Below are positions 36,546 to 47,699 of a stretch of DNA of 64,000 bases, in pieces. Position numbers and translations under genes: made by a program. Below the pieces are notes generated by a model. The model was not told where the DNA came from and did no database searches. It saw only the letters and a program-made list of their open reading frames with translations. Source of the stretch: Microcebus murinus (lineage: Eukaryota > Chordata > Mammalia > Primates > Cheirogaleidae); assembly GCF_040939455.1 (NCBI RefSeq), contig NC_134116.1:68138400-68202399 (forward strand), read 5' to 3'. Within the stretch, counting starts at the first letter, position 1, and each line of letters opens with the position of its first letter.

Positions 36546-38950
36546 CTCTGCTGCACCCCTCTTAATAAAAGCATTTGTTTGGAAGAATTTGGATTCAGTC
36601 AAAAGGCCACATGTAAGGACCTAGACAACCAAGTTTTACCTTAAGGCCACAGTTTCCCTACCTACAAAGAAAATAAAATATCTTTCTAGCTATTTTTGAT
36701 AGCCATTTTAAATAAACAAGTGCTTTGTTTCAAGTTCATTATTTGTTTTCCAATAATTTCATTCATAATTAATAATTTATATTTTACCTTTTAAATTATT
36801 TCCAAAATCCTCGAGAGTATTTGTTCTATATCCACTTATATTGTCTTATTCCTTTGTATGCTTTTTACTTTTTAATTTTAAATTCATTTGCCTAAGCATT
36901 AGCTTGAGGATTTTTATTCAAAAAGATTTTCATCCAGCAAGGCTTTGCTCTTACCTGTCTGTCTACCATAGAACATTTATTTTAATTTCATTCTTAGCTA
37001 GAAGACCTAACCACATGGATATTACAAATTCAAACTCTAGACCCAAGTGAAGCAGGTTTTCATTACAAAATCTCAGGAGAGATTGTTTTAACCCATGCCT
37101 TAGAGCTAAAACACAGATAACTGTTTTCCTTTTGGGTCTGTTTGTTCACAGTTGTATTTTAATTACTTTACTTGCAATTTTTCTCTGAGGAAGTAGTCCT
37201 TCATTGATCAATTTTTAAATTATTTGTAAGAGATGAAATTCCTCTTTCTTATGCCAATTTAAAAGGTTTTATTTTGGCCTAAGATTGTTTCAGCTCATTA
37301 TTTATTTGTTTGTTAGAATGTTTTTCTTAATATGTTAAGAACTTAGCAAGATATTTAAAATTACATTTGTTATAATTTATCCACAATCTAGATGTTTTAA
37401 ATCAGGATATGCCATCCATAACACTTATGAAAGCAGAAGTGAATTAAGTAACATTGCCATTGTTTGAGATTTTGGTGCTGGATTAAAATTAAAATTTGAC
37501 ATCCTTTCTAGTCTAAGGACTTTTTTTAAAAGCAACTATTAATATAAGTGATGAAGTCTTCTCTTTAAAACCAATTTTTATATGAAAATGACATTATTCA
37601 TCTCATCTAAAATTGAAGTAAATAAGACTTTCTCTTTCTATCCTGCAACCATTCAGAGGTACACCACTGACATTTAGTAGAAAACATTTAGTCATTTGTT
37701 TTATAGGGAGATATCAGGCCAATCCATAAAATTGAAATGAATGTGAAAAGTAAGGTAAAAACATGTTTTAGATAAAAGATTGAGAGAGAATTATTTTCTT
37801 TCAAACATTCCCATTAATTGGGGTTTAAGTGAGGCTCTGTGAGGGGCAAACATTTTCTGATGTAGGGTAGGTAGAAAGAAAAATAAGAATTTTCATTTTA
37901 TGTGTAACTGACTAAAAATTTGCTTAAAGGTAGAGATTAGAAACTACAGCTGGGTAAAATTTTAAAAACCAAATTTTAGATATCTTCTGAAATACATTCC
38001 AGTTTTAATTTAAATAGAAATGAATTCAAGTTAAAGGAAAATAACTACTATTTTAAGCTTATTCATTTTTCTTATTTTGTTCTGCTGACTTAGAACTAGT
38101 AACAAACTTAGCAGATTTAAATTTATGTGATACCATTCACAAACATATCCAAAGTTCATATCATACTTTTTAAATATAAAATGTTATCTCCCTAATTCTC
38201 TTATCAATATTTTCTAAGACAAAGAATTTCTTCATACTACATATAATTTATAGCTGTTTTTCCTTATCCTGGTGATAAATGTAAAAGACAATTTTCATTA
38301 ATATTAATGTTTCCATTTTTTTTCTCTGAAATGGCCTTTGATGAGGGATCACTCTAAAAAGCTGTTCATATTGAATAATAGATTAATGTGTACTTTAGGG
38401 TCTAATTGATTATTGAGAAAACAGAGTTGAATTTTCCTCATTTTATAAATGAGGTATTGACAACTAGAGCCCATGCTTAGTACAATTGATTTTAGGGGCA
38501 AAACCTCAGGAAAATGTCATAGGTTAGTAGCCTTGCCTGCCGGTAGTGATACATTTCACAACTATTTGAGCGGAGAGTTTAAGGTTTACTCGTAAATATT
38601 TCCTGCTGCATGATCTTTTTCTCATTTCCAGTTGTAACACGAGGCTATTAAACTATAATATATAATTTTGATTATTTTCAGAGCTACTAACATGGACCTT
38701 TATGGTAGTTAGAGACATGGTGGTGAATATTACTAACAAGACCCCATATCCATAGATTTGACTATGTAGACTATGTCTACACTTATGGGTTCCTGTTAGC
38801 TTAGATTTTAGAGATGCTTCATTGTACACTTGAATTTATAAAAACCTGAAGGCAGTCAGGGAAGTGGGTTTAGTTATTTTAAAATTAAAAAAAAATCATT
38901 TCAAGATTTTATTTTTCTTTTTTCTTCAAAGACTTGCCTTTTCACAGTCT
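36546..38950. other. AT-rich single-copy sequence
   Basis: No repeat family, RNA gene or convincing coding frame recognised. The 69-codon frame at 36841-37050 lacks features. Confidence 0.4.
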
Positions 38951-38951
38951 A

Positions 38952-39955
38952 AGTAGATTTTATTATTGTTTTATTTCAGTATATTATAGGGTTACAAATG
39001 TTTGGGTTACATATATTGCCTTTGCCCCACCTGAGTCAGAGCTTCAAGCATGTCCATCCGCAAGACAGTGCAATAGTGCACACCGAACCCATTAGGTGTG
39101 AATATACCCAATCCTCCTCTGCTCTCCCATGTGCACAACACCCAATGAATGTTACTACTATATGTGCACATAAGTGTTGATCAGTTAATATCAATTTGAT
39201 AGTGAGTATATATGGTGCTTTTTTTCCCATTCTTGTGATACTTCGCTTATTAGAATGGGCTCCAGCTCTATCCAGGATAATATAAGAGGTGCTAAATTAC
39301 CATTGATTTTTGTGGATGAGTAGTACTCCAGGGTGTACATATACCACATTTCATTAATCCACTCATGTATCGATGGGCACTTGGATTGTTTCCACATCTT
39401 TGCAATTGTGAATTGTGCTGCTATAAACATTCTAGTGCAGATGTCTTTTTTATAGAATGTCTTTTTTTCCTTTGGGTAGATGCCCAGGAATGGGATTGCT
39501 GGATCAAATGGTAATTCTATTTGCAGCTCTTTGAGATCTCCATATTACTTTCCTCAGAGGTTGTACTAGTTTGCAGTCCCACCAGCAGTGTATGAGCATT
39601 CCTATCTCTCTGCATTCATGCCAATTATTGTTGTTTTGAGACTTTTTGATACAGGCCATTCTCACTGGAGTTAAGTGATATCTCATTGTGATATTGATTT
39701 GCATTTCCCTGATGATTAGAGATGTTGAACATTTTTTCATGTGTGTTAGCCATTAGTCTATCTTCTTTTGAAAAGTTTCTGTTCATGTCCTTTGCCCACT
39801 TTTTGATAGGATTGTTTGATTTTTTTCTTGCCGATTTTCCTGAGTTCTAGATAAATTCTAGTTATATAGAACTAGATGTGTATCATGGGAATATTTTCTC
39901 CCATTCTGTTGGTTGTCTGTTTGCTCTCATGATAGTTTCCTTGGCTGTGCAATAA
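38952..39955 (-). mobile_element. Lemur L1, antisense, 5'-truncated
   Basis: Starts with TTTTATTTCAGTATATTATA GGGTTACAAATG, then 3' UTR (CACCTGAGTCAGAGCTTCAAGC, CCCATTAGGTGTGAATATAC), then antisense ORF2 C-terminus (frames at 39191-39430 and 39504-39740 read MWKQSKCPSIHEWI and [15 protein letters not shown]). It ends at the TGGCTGTGCA of the [10 protein letters not shown] region. Both ORF2 frames are broken by indels. Confidence 0.92.
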
Positions 39956-40261
39956 CTCTAAAAAACAGTTTTACAGAAACTGTACGATGCAAACTCCAAG
40001 ACATTATTAAGAAAATCTCAAAAATAAAATGTAATGAATCAAAAGATTAATTAATTAATAAAATTTCATGACTCTGTATTTTAAAGATATAATTTCTTTA
40101 TATTAATCTACAGATTCAATGCAAATTAAATCAAAATCTGAACAAATTTGCACTATTAGTGTGTGTGTAAACTGGTTGCTTAAAATTAATTTGGGAAAAT
40201 GAGAAAAAGCTGAATATAGTCATGAAAATCTTGAACAGTAAAGCTAGAGAACTTTCATTTT

Positions 40262-40414
40262 GGGGGTTTTTTATGAGTCTTGCTCTGTTGCCTGGGGGAG
40301 AGTGCCGTGGCATCAGCCTAGCTCACAGCAGCCTCTGACCTGGGCTCAAGTGATCCTCCGGCTTCGGTATCCCAGAGTGCTAGGATTACAGGCATGAGCC
40401 GCTACACCTGGCCA
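40262..40414 (-). mobile_element. Alu with arm-to-arm internal deletion, antisense
   Basis: Begins with reversed right-arm sequence of the lemur Alu (GAGAGTGCCGTGGCATCAGC CTAGCTCACAGCAG, GGGCTCAAGTGATCCTCC) and passes directly to reversed left-arm start sequence (CCCAGAGTGCTAGGATTACA, CACCTGGCC). The linker and half of each arm are missing, giving a monomer of about 150 bases. The flanks AGAACTTTCATTTT (40248-40261) and AGAACTTTCACTTT (from 40415) form a target-site duplication. Confidence 0.85.
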
Positions 40415-40678
40415 AGAACTTTCACTTTTAGAGATTAAGAAAAATAACTAAAGTAATTAAGACAATAGCATATGAAGTAGACTAATGGAATGAAGAATGT
40501 CAACCCAAATTACAGGGTAATTTGATTTGTGACAAATGTCATATCACAGTATGGCGAGGAAAATGACAGTCTTATAAATTAATGCGCTGGAACAACTTGA
40601 TAACCATATAGATACAAATTAATCTTGCTCCCTACCACAGACCATTGGCAAAAATTGATTCTACATTAACTTCAAATT

Positions 40679-40852
40679 TTTTTTGTTTGTTTTGTTTTGT
40701 TTTTGCTATTGAATTTTCTTTTTATTTATTTATTTATTTTATTTTAGTGTATTATGGGGGTATAAGTGTTAAGGTTACTTATATTGCCCATGCTCCCCTC
40801 CCCCCTCAAGTAAGAGCTTCAAGCATGTCCATTCCCCAAACTATACAACCAC
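40679..40852 (-). mobile_element. Lemur L1 3' tail, antisense, severely truncated
   Basis: A T-rich start (TTTGTTTGTTTTGTTTTG), then ATTTTAGTGTATTATGGGGG TATAAGTG and GTAAGAGCTTCAAGCATGTC, about 170 bases in all. Candidate target-site duplication AACTTCAAAT/AACTTCAGAT at 40669-40678 and 40853-40862. The 75-codon frame over it is an artefact. Confidence 0.85.
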
Positions 40853-41850
40853 AACTTCAGATCTTAATGTGAAATGTAACTACATAAAACTGTAGAAAAA
40901 AATAAAACACATTTATATTATTGAGGTATGCATAGATGTCTTAAGCAGAACACTAAAATCACTAAGTATAAAAGCAAAAATCAATAAATTAATAAATCCA
41001 TTAAAATTAAGAACTTATGTTGACCAAAAAAAAAAGAAGAAACTGACAAGAGTGGAGGAAGCTATCTGCTGAACTTATACCTGACAAAGGCCTCATATCT
41101 AGAATATATAAACATCTACAAATCAATAGCAAAAATATTAACAGTGAAATAGAAAAAATAGACAAAAACTTTAAATTGACAAAGTCATCAGAGTAATAAA
41201 CATATGAAATTTGTTTAGGGAATTGATTTTCATTAGGGAAACTTAAGTCAAAAACCACAATTATTATTATTACATACCAACCAACATAGCTAATATAACA
41301 AAGATAATAACAAATATCAGCAAGGATACAGCATTCTCAGATATTAATGAAGAGTGAACTGTTAACCACTTTTAAATTTTTTAATAGTATTCAATATAGC
41401 TAGATTATGCATACTCAGTGCCTCAACTACCCTTCTCCTGTGTTTATCCAAATATGAATATGTACATATGCTTATTAATAGACATGTACAAGGATGTTTA
41501 TAGCAGCATTATGAATAACAGTCAATGTTTGGAAATACTAAAATAAATAAAAATATCACCACTTATAAAAAATGGATAAAATTCAAAAATACAATTTTGA
41601 ATGAAAGAATGCAGGCACAAATAATTGTCATTAAGAGGTCAAATACATCTCTACAGTGAGACTTCAGAATAGTTATTACCTTTGTTAGGGAAGTAGTCTT
41701 TTTGGATGTTGGCAATGTTCTATTTGTTATATCAGTGCTTACTCAATCCATTTCAGTTTGTGAAAATCAGGCTGTATACTTTTTATTTGTATACTTTGGT
41801 CTGTATATTATAGTTCAATTGAACATTTAAACACTACAATTAAAAACAAC

Positions 41851-43120
41851 AAAAATTGGCTTTGACCTATTTTGTCACACACATTTGACCAAGAAAAAGA
41901 GCATTTCTACCTCAAAAAGTGAATGTATTAAGAACATTATGTTAATAAGTATTAATGATTCACTCTTAGTACAAAAACTCAAACATGACATATAAGTTAC
42001 TATGTATGTATCAATACATATTCTAAAATTGAGCCAGAACTTTATATTTGATAATAAGGCTTGTTTGTCCTGTATGTGTACATGGAATGGTTTATAACAT
42101 CTTCATTCATTTTCCCAGATGAAAGACAATGCTTTGTTCAATTGTCTTATACACAGGCATGCATTTGTAAGTCTTTAGTGAAATGCAGCTTGTTATAATT
42201 ACTAGTACCTTGAAATCATTTTCTAGGACAGAATGATCTGTTTTCAAGTAGACCTACATAGATCACTCAGCTCTTGCACCTAGTTATGATTTTAAATAGT
42301 TCTTTTCAGTATAGATGATACATTGTCCAATTATTTCTTTTTATTATCTAGTTTTTTTAAAAAATAATTTTGTGCACACTGACAGTGCACATTCTTTGAT
42401 CTGTAAGAATATAAAAAAGAATTATTTTAATAGCACAAAAGTAAGAGCAAGACAATTACGTCAGATGCTCTGTTCTCCAGTTTACATTTTCAGAGTATTC
42501 TCAACATTGTCATTGTGCAGAGAAATCATATTCCTTTCATTCTAATTGCCATCGAAGTGAAATGTTAGGTCATTATTCAGAAAACATGAAGTAGTATTTG
42601 AAGGTTTTTAGCATGGGTAAATGACATGATTAGAACCGGAGAAAGCTAGCCTGGCAGTAAATTGTAGGCTGGATTAGAGAAAAAAGTGACTGAAAGATGG
42701 AAGACCAGATAAGATATAATTAGTAAAAATAAGCAAGAAGTAAATATAACTCCAACTAGGCTGCTGTCAGTAAAAATAGAAAACAGAAAGTAAAAATGAA
42801 AAATAATGATGCAATATAGTCAGCAAATATGAAAACTGATTGGATGTTCAGAATTAGGCAGAAGGGTACATTTGAGATTTTGTGCCTGGATAACAGTGTA
42901 AGGGCCTTCAGTATACAATCCTATACCATGTGTGGATTTGGGGTCTACTGGAAAATTTCCATTTTTTTATTAGCTCACATAGTTGACTATGTAATACTTC
43001 AGCCCTGTTAAATGTCTAATATTTGATTGTATGTCCCAAGACATTTGAGGCACTTCAACCCAGAACCTAAATCAGGGTAGGCAAGAGAAAAGGGCCAGAG
43101 AGTTTTCTACTAAAGCAATG
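41851..43120. other. Single-copy sequence
   Basis: No repeat family or coding feature recognised. Confidence 0.4.
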
Positions 43121-43256
43121 CTAGCGGAGGGGAGAGAGAGAGAGGAGAAGAAGGAAGGAGAAGGAGGAGGAGAAAGAGAAGGAGGATGAAGGGGTGTGAG
43201 AAAGAGGTGGAGGAGGAGGGGGGGAGGAAGAGGAGAGAAAGTTGAAGTTGGGAAAG
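43121..43256. repeat. Polypurine (GA/GGA)n tract
   Basis: About 135 bases of almost pure G and A on the plus strand (GAGAGAG, GAAGGAGAAGGAGG and AGGAGGAGGGGGG units). The Ser/Pro/Leu-rich antisense frames at 43072-43317 are its translation. Confidence 0.92.
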
Positions 43257-44395
43257 TTTGCATGGAGTGAGAAGTGTCAATGAAGCAGGTGTCATCACCT
43301 ATGCAGCTCCTTATCATAAAAAAAAAGGGAACATTGACTGTGTTGATCTATAGCCCTCTCCTAGTCCTCTGGGAACTGAGTGAAGATATACTAAGTACAG
43401 AAGGAGTGCTTGCTGAAAGCTGTGTTGAATGAATAAGGACATTACACCTCTCCCCCAAATCCTCTTTTTTTCTTCTCTCTTTTTTCTTCTTTAACAAACC
43501 AGGATTTCTGGCTCCGATAACATGATATAAATTTTTTATATTGAATCTGACATCTGATGTTGAAAGGCATAAAACTTTGTGATTCAGAGAATGGATCTCA
43601 TGAGATTTGAAATCAGAATGTGTGCTTCTGATAAGTAAAATGTTCACCCAGGTACCAGCCCAAATTACATTGTTAATTGAGTGCTTGAATTGAAGAATAT
43701 TTTGTTATGGATAAAATCAAAGCTCATTCCTGTAAAAATCAATTTCAGTACAATTGTGACCTTGGGGAAGTGAAGCCAGAGTCCCAGGAATTTGGGCAAA
43801 TTATATCCACTCTGTACCAAACATTATTATTAAGAAGGCCATGAAATCCATGGCAGTAATTTCATCAAGTGTGGTTTTTACGTAAAGATGTGGACAAAGG
43901 CTGTACTCCAAATGGTCTACAGAGAGGTGACCCATTTCAGTATATAATACGATGTGTAGTCACTGCACCTGCTAGAGACCGTAAATCAATTTCTTTGAAT
44001 TACAAGATTGTTATAGTATATGCAGTTCCAAGTTGTCCTGTAGCCATTCATTGCAAAGCAAACATTTCCTGTTTGCATGATAGTTTACTTAGTTTCTTGT
44101 GTCAGATCTCTGACAGGAAGATTTATAAACATGTACTGTTTGGCTTCCATATGCAAATGCAACAACTTCCTTATTAGCTTGTAGTTTGGAACTTCAAAGT
44201 GATAAGCTTTATGTGAGAAAAAACTGTGACCTGTTTGTACTAAGTTTGCTACTTTATAGATAGTCTAAATATTGGAAAAGATTGGACGTAATAAAAGTTT
44301 ATATTTCTGTTCAACGGAAGACATTATAAACTGGAAACTAAGAGAAAATATGAGTGTGTATATGTATGTATATGTCCAATAAAGTTTTAGCATGT
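43257..44395. other. Single-copy sequence, possible conserved non-coding block
   Basis: A 102-codon plus-strand frame at 43869-44177 has no recognised domain, poor start context and no flanking gene structure; I read it as chance. The block 43660-44220 lacks repeat signatures and has homeodomain/octamer-like words such as ATATGCAAATGC, which could indicate a conserved element, but only comparison can tell. Confidence 0.35.
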
Positions 44396-45300
44396 AGAAA
44401 ATAAGAAGTTCCTAAAAATAAATACAATGTCAAACAGTCTAGCAGAAAAATAGGCCAAATACATGACAAAAGAAAGGGGAAGAGGGAGATGAAGAGAAAT
44501 TGGTTAACAGGTGAAAAACATTACAGGTGTGATAGAAGGCATAAGTTCTAGTATTCGATAGTATGGTAGGGAAATTATAGTTAACCATAATTTATTTTAT
44601 ATTTCAAAATGGCTAGAAGAAAAGAAATTGTGTTGTTCCCAACGTAAAGAAAAGATAAATGTTTGAGGTGATAGATATCCCAATTGCCCTGATTTGATCT
44701 TACACATTATATACATGTATCAAAATGTACCCTAAATAAATGTACAACTATGATATATCAATAAAAAATAAATATAGTCCAAACACATGACAAAAGAAGA
44801 GACAAGTAATGTCAATTAGCATATGAAAATCTGCTAAATATCAGTGTTAATTTGAGAGATATTAATTTTAAAAAATCAGAAGCAATTTTACACACTCCAT
44901 GTTTTCAAAATAAGAAGTCAAATAATGCACTCATGATCTCATATATTTCTTGTGAGAATATAAGTTGGTTGCAATCATTTTTGGAAACAATCTGGCACAT
45001 TCCCATAAAGCTAAATATTTGCATACCCCTCTATCCAGTAATTTCATTCATAGACCTATACCCAAACTCTTGGAGGTGTGCATCTTATACATGAACATAT
45101 TCCTACCAATAGTTTGTATTAGCAAAAAAAAAATTGAAATTCATAAATTATGGCATATTAACACAATAAAAAATTAATGAATTATAGCTGCACAGAGAAA
45201 CATGAATAGATCTTGGAAGCACAATATTAAGTGAAAGCAGTCAAGTCCCACAAGACTACATACAATTATTATTTTTTATTGACTACTTTAACAGGAAAAA
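44396..45300 (+). mobile_element. Old L1M ORF2 C-terminal/3' region, sense
   Basis: The flanks of the younger insert are collinear with old L1: ACATGACAAAAGAAGAGACA, ATTAGCATATGAAAATCTGC, then TGGCACATTCCCATAAAGCT, AATTATAGCTGCACAGAGAA ACATGAATAG and AGACTACATACAATTATTAT. Open pieces of 70-80 codons at 44852-45177 are decayed ORF2. Confidence 0.6.
44475..44774 (+). mobile_element. L1 3' end (older primate/L1MA-type), nested
   Basis: Contains AAAATGGCTAGAAGAAAAGA, GTTGTTCCCAACGTAAAGAA, TTTGAGGTGATAGATATCCC and ATATACATGTATCAAAATGT with the tail ATCAATAAAAAATAAATA, a well-known L1 3' UTR. A diverged 24-bp target-site duplication (TAGGCCAAATACATGAC... at 44451-44474; TAGTCCAAACACATGAC... at 44775-44798, two mismatches) shows that it inserted into the older L1M. 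Confidence 0.82.
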
Positions 45301-45339
45301 CTAAACACCTTATTGTTTTAAAACATACATACACATAGA

Positions 45340-46500
45340 GGGACTTCAAAATAGAATTAAAATATTAAAATAAAGAATATAAACTTTATTTATTAACATA
45401 AGCTCCATCAAGTTCAAGACACTTTTGTAAGCAATGATATCAGCCATTTAGTCCATTCTAAAGAACTGAGAGGGTCCTGGGAGTTCAACCATGTCAATAA
45501 AGTCTTTTGTACATTATAAACTAAGGAAAAATGGATGTCACTTAAAGATTTTTTCAAGATTATACAACAAAAAGAAGTGAGAAAGAGCCAAATCAGAACT
45601 GCAAGGTAGATGCCTAATAATTTACCATCAAAATTCTCACAAAATTTCCCTTATTTGATGAGAGGATTAAGTAGGAGCACTGTTGTGGTGCAGAAGTTAT
45701 CTCTGGTGAATCTTTCCTGGGCATTTTTAAGTTTTCACCAACTTTCTCAAAACACTCTCATAATAAATAAATACTGTCATTCTTTGCCTCCCTCCCCAGA
45801 AAGTCAATAAACAAAATGCCTTGAGCACCCCAGAAACTGTTGCCATGACTTGCTCTTGACTGGTCTTTTGTTTAGACTGGACTGCTTCCATCTTTTGGTA
45901 GCCATGGCTTTGATTATGCTTTTTCTTCAGAATTATACTGGTAAAGCCATGTTTCATCTCCTGTTACAATTCTTTGAAGAAATGCTTCAGGATCTTGAGC
46001 CCACTTGTTTAAAATTTTTATTAAAATCTCTGCTTCTGTCTGCAGCTGAACTGGGTGCAAAGGTTTTGACACCCATTGAGTGGCAAATTTGCTCAACTTT
46101 AAGTTTTCAGTCAGAATTGTGAAAGCTAAACCAGTTGATATGTCTATGGTGTTGGCTATTAATTAATCTGGTAATGGTTGATCCTCTTCCATTAGTGCAT
46201 GCACAAGATGAATTTTTTTTCTTGCAAATTGATGTGGATGGTCTGTTGCTGTAGGCTTTATCTTCAATGCTGTCTTATCCCTTCTTAAAATTAGCTGTCC
46301 ATTTATAAACTGTTAATTTATTTGAGTCATTGTCCCCATAAAGTTTTTCATAAAACACTAGTGATCTCACCATTCTTCCACCTAAGCTTCACTATCAATA
46401 TGATGTTTATTTTTGCTTCAATTTTAGCAGAATTCATGTTGCTCTGTTATGAGGGTCTTTTCAAACTGATACCTTTCCTAGTACTTGAAACTAGAATCTG
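45340..46500 (-). mobile_element. Mariner DNA transposon, near full length
   Basis: Encodes a mariner-type transposase on the minus strand across nearly its whole length. The left side has a terminal-repeat-like GAGGGACTTCAAAA. A convincing inverted partner on the right was not identified, so the right end is approximate. It lies between old L1M sequence and AT-rich DNA. Confidence 0.75.
45386..46437 (-). pseudogene. Mariner transposase pseudogene (D,D34D family)
   Basis: Reading from a start at 46437 (MNSAKIEAKIN...) to a stop at 45386 gives about 350 codons, the usual mariner transposase length. The N-terminal helix-turn-helix part (LRWKNGEITSV, KLTVYKW, RPSTSIC-like), the linker and the first catalytic signature VTGDETWLYQY (open frame 45914-46096) are recognisable, then a frameshift and YYESVLRKL (open frame 45727-45957), and the C-terminal CLELDGAYVNK. 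The first Asp survives. The second, in the FWDAQG-type motif, reads Gly (FWGAQG once the frameshift is allowed for), and the third, in HHDNAP, reads Asn (HHNSAP). With at least one frameshift and internal stops as well, it is catalytically dead. Confidence 0.85.
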
Positions 46501-46713
46501 TTTAAATATATTACAACAAGTTAGAATGAATTTATTTTGAAACAATAAAAATTTAAATTTAGTTTTTTCATAATATATATTTTCATAAACTTTTGAAGAG
46601 TTTTTACATAATAAAATATATAAAATATAAAAGAACACAGAAAGCAGCAATGGATAATGCAAGTTATTGGCTGTATCTTAGTTCTTGTACTGGATGGTAC
46701 ATTCATAAGTGGT

Positions 46714-46793
46714 TTACTATATTATTATTAATATAATATTAATATTATTATATTACAATATAATAATATTAATATAGTATAAATAATATACTA
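46714..46793. repeat. AT-rich palindrome (cruciform-capable)
   Basis: Perfect 19-bp arms at 46736-46754 and 46757-46775 separated only by AC, with imperfect extension to about 80 bases (ACTATATTATTATTAATA against TAGTATATTATTTATACT). Almost pure A/T. Confidence 0.9.
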
Positions 46794-47695
46794 GGAATTT
46801 TACATTCATATTAATATTACTGTATCTATTTGTATTTGGCCAATATATTTAAATTTGATAAAACAAAAATAGGAAAAAGTTTAAACAGCTAAGTATAATT
46901 ATTTTTTTAATAATGAGGCAATATCCACTTGATTTATCAGATAGTTTATTTCACACAGCGTATGAGAAGAAAGATACTTCATATTATTTTTCAACAGATA
47001 TATTTTGCCTTTTCATATGATTTTTTATTAAGCAAATAGTATATGTTGAAAAATAAGCAGTTTAATATTTGTTGGGTAGAGTAAAAGGCAATAGATTTAT
47101 TTTCCTTTTATATAGTCATGTAGGGCATGAAGTGTATATAAGAGTATGTATATTATTTCAGAGAAGAAAAAAGTACATATTTGTGAAATGAAGCCTATGT
47201 TTATATGTAAATTTTTATAGACCTAATGAATATATTCTTAAATATCAAAATTGAAAGTTTTGTATAGTCATTCAGATATTCAGGATGTGTTTAATGGTCT
47301 TGTAACAGATTAATAAAAGATCTATTTTATGTACCTCAATAAAGCTTGAAATTGAATATTGTTTCCATGACATTGTTGGGTTCTTCATCATGTATGCATA
47401 CCATTTACAAATGGATTGGGATTTTTTTGCAAAATTTTAAGTTGTCACTTTTATGTAGAAAATCTTTAGTCTTTCCCAAATAGCCAAACTTTTTAAAGAA
47501 CCATGTCTTAGTTGTACTCATAACATTAAGTAATTAAAGACTCTTACTCTGCCAGTTTTAGGTACAGATTAACAATTCTGCTAAGAAGGGTATGAACGCT
47601 GAAAGAGTCAATCCATCAAGATGGATCTTGAGTGACTAACAGAATCTATATTCAAAATACAGCCAAGCAGCCATTTGCATACTAGAAGTCACATA
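46794..47695. other. AT-rich single-copy sequence
   Basis: No repeat family or coding feature recognised. Confidence 0.4.
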
Positions 47696-47699
47696 TGTA

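Larger units (their letters stand above)
39970..41850 (+). mobile_element. Old L1M, sense, with two nested insertions
   Basis: Follows old L1 ORF2: AATCTACAGATTCAATGCAA ATTAAATC, then TTAACTTCAAAT...AATGTGAAATGTAACTAC, then GCCTCATATCTAGAATATAT, then TACAAGGATGTTTATAGCAG CATTATGAATAACAG. It finishes with the L1M 3' ending TTTGTGAAAATCAGGCTGTA TAC...TATTATAGTTCAATTGAAC. It is split by an Alu relic (40262-40414) and a young L1 tail (40679-40852). Confidence 0.72.

Noticed and set aside
43072..43317. Two antisense Ser/Pro/Leu-rich frames.
   Set aside because: They coincide exactly with the polypurine tract.
45610..46122. Plus-strand frames of 66 and 90 codons over the mariner region.
   Set aside because: They are the opposite strand of the transposase pseudogene.
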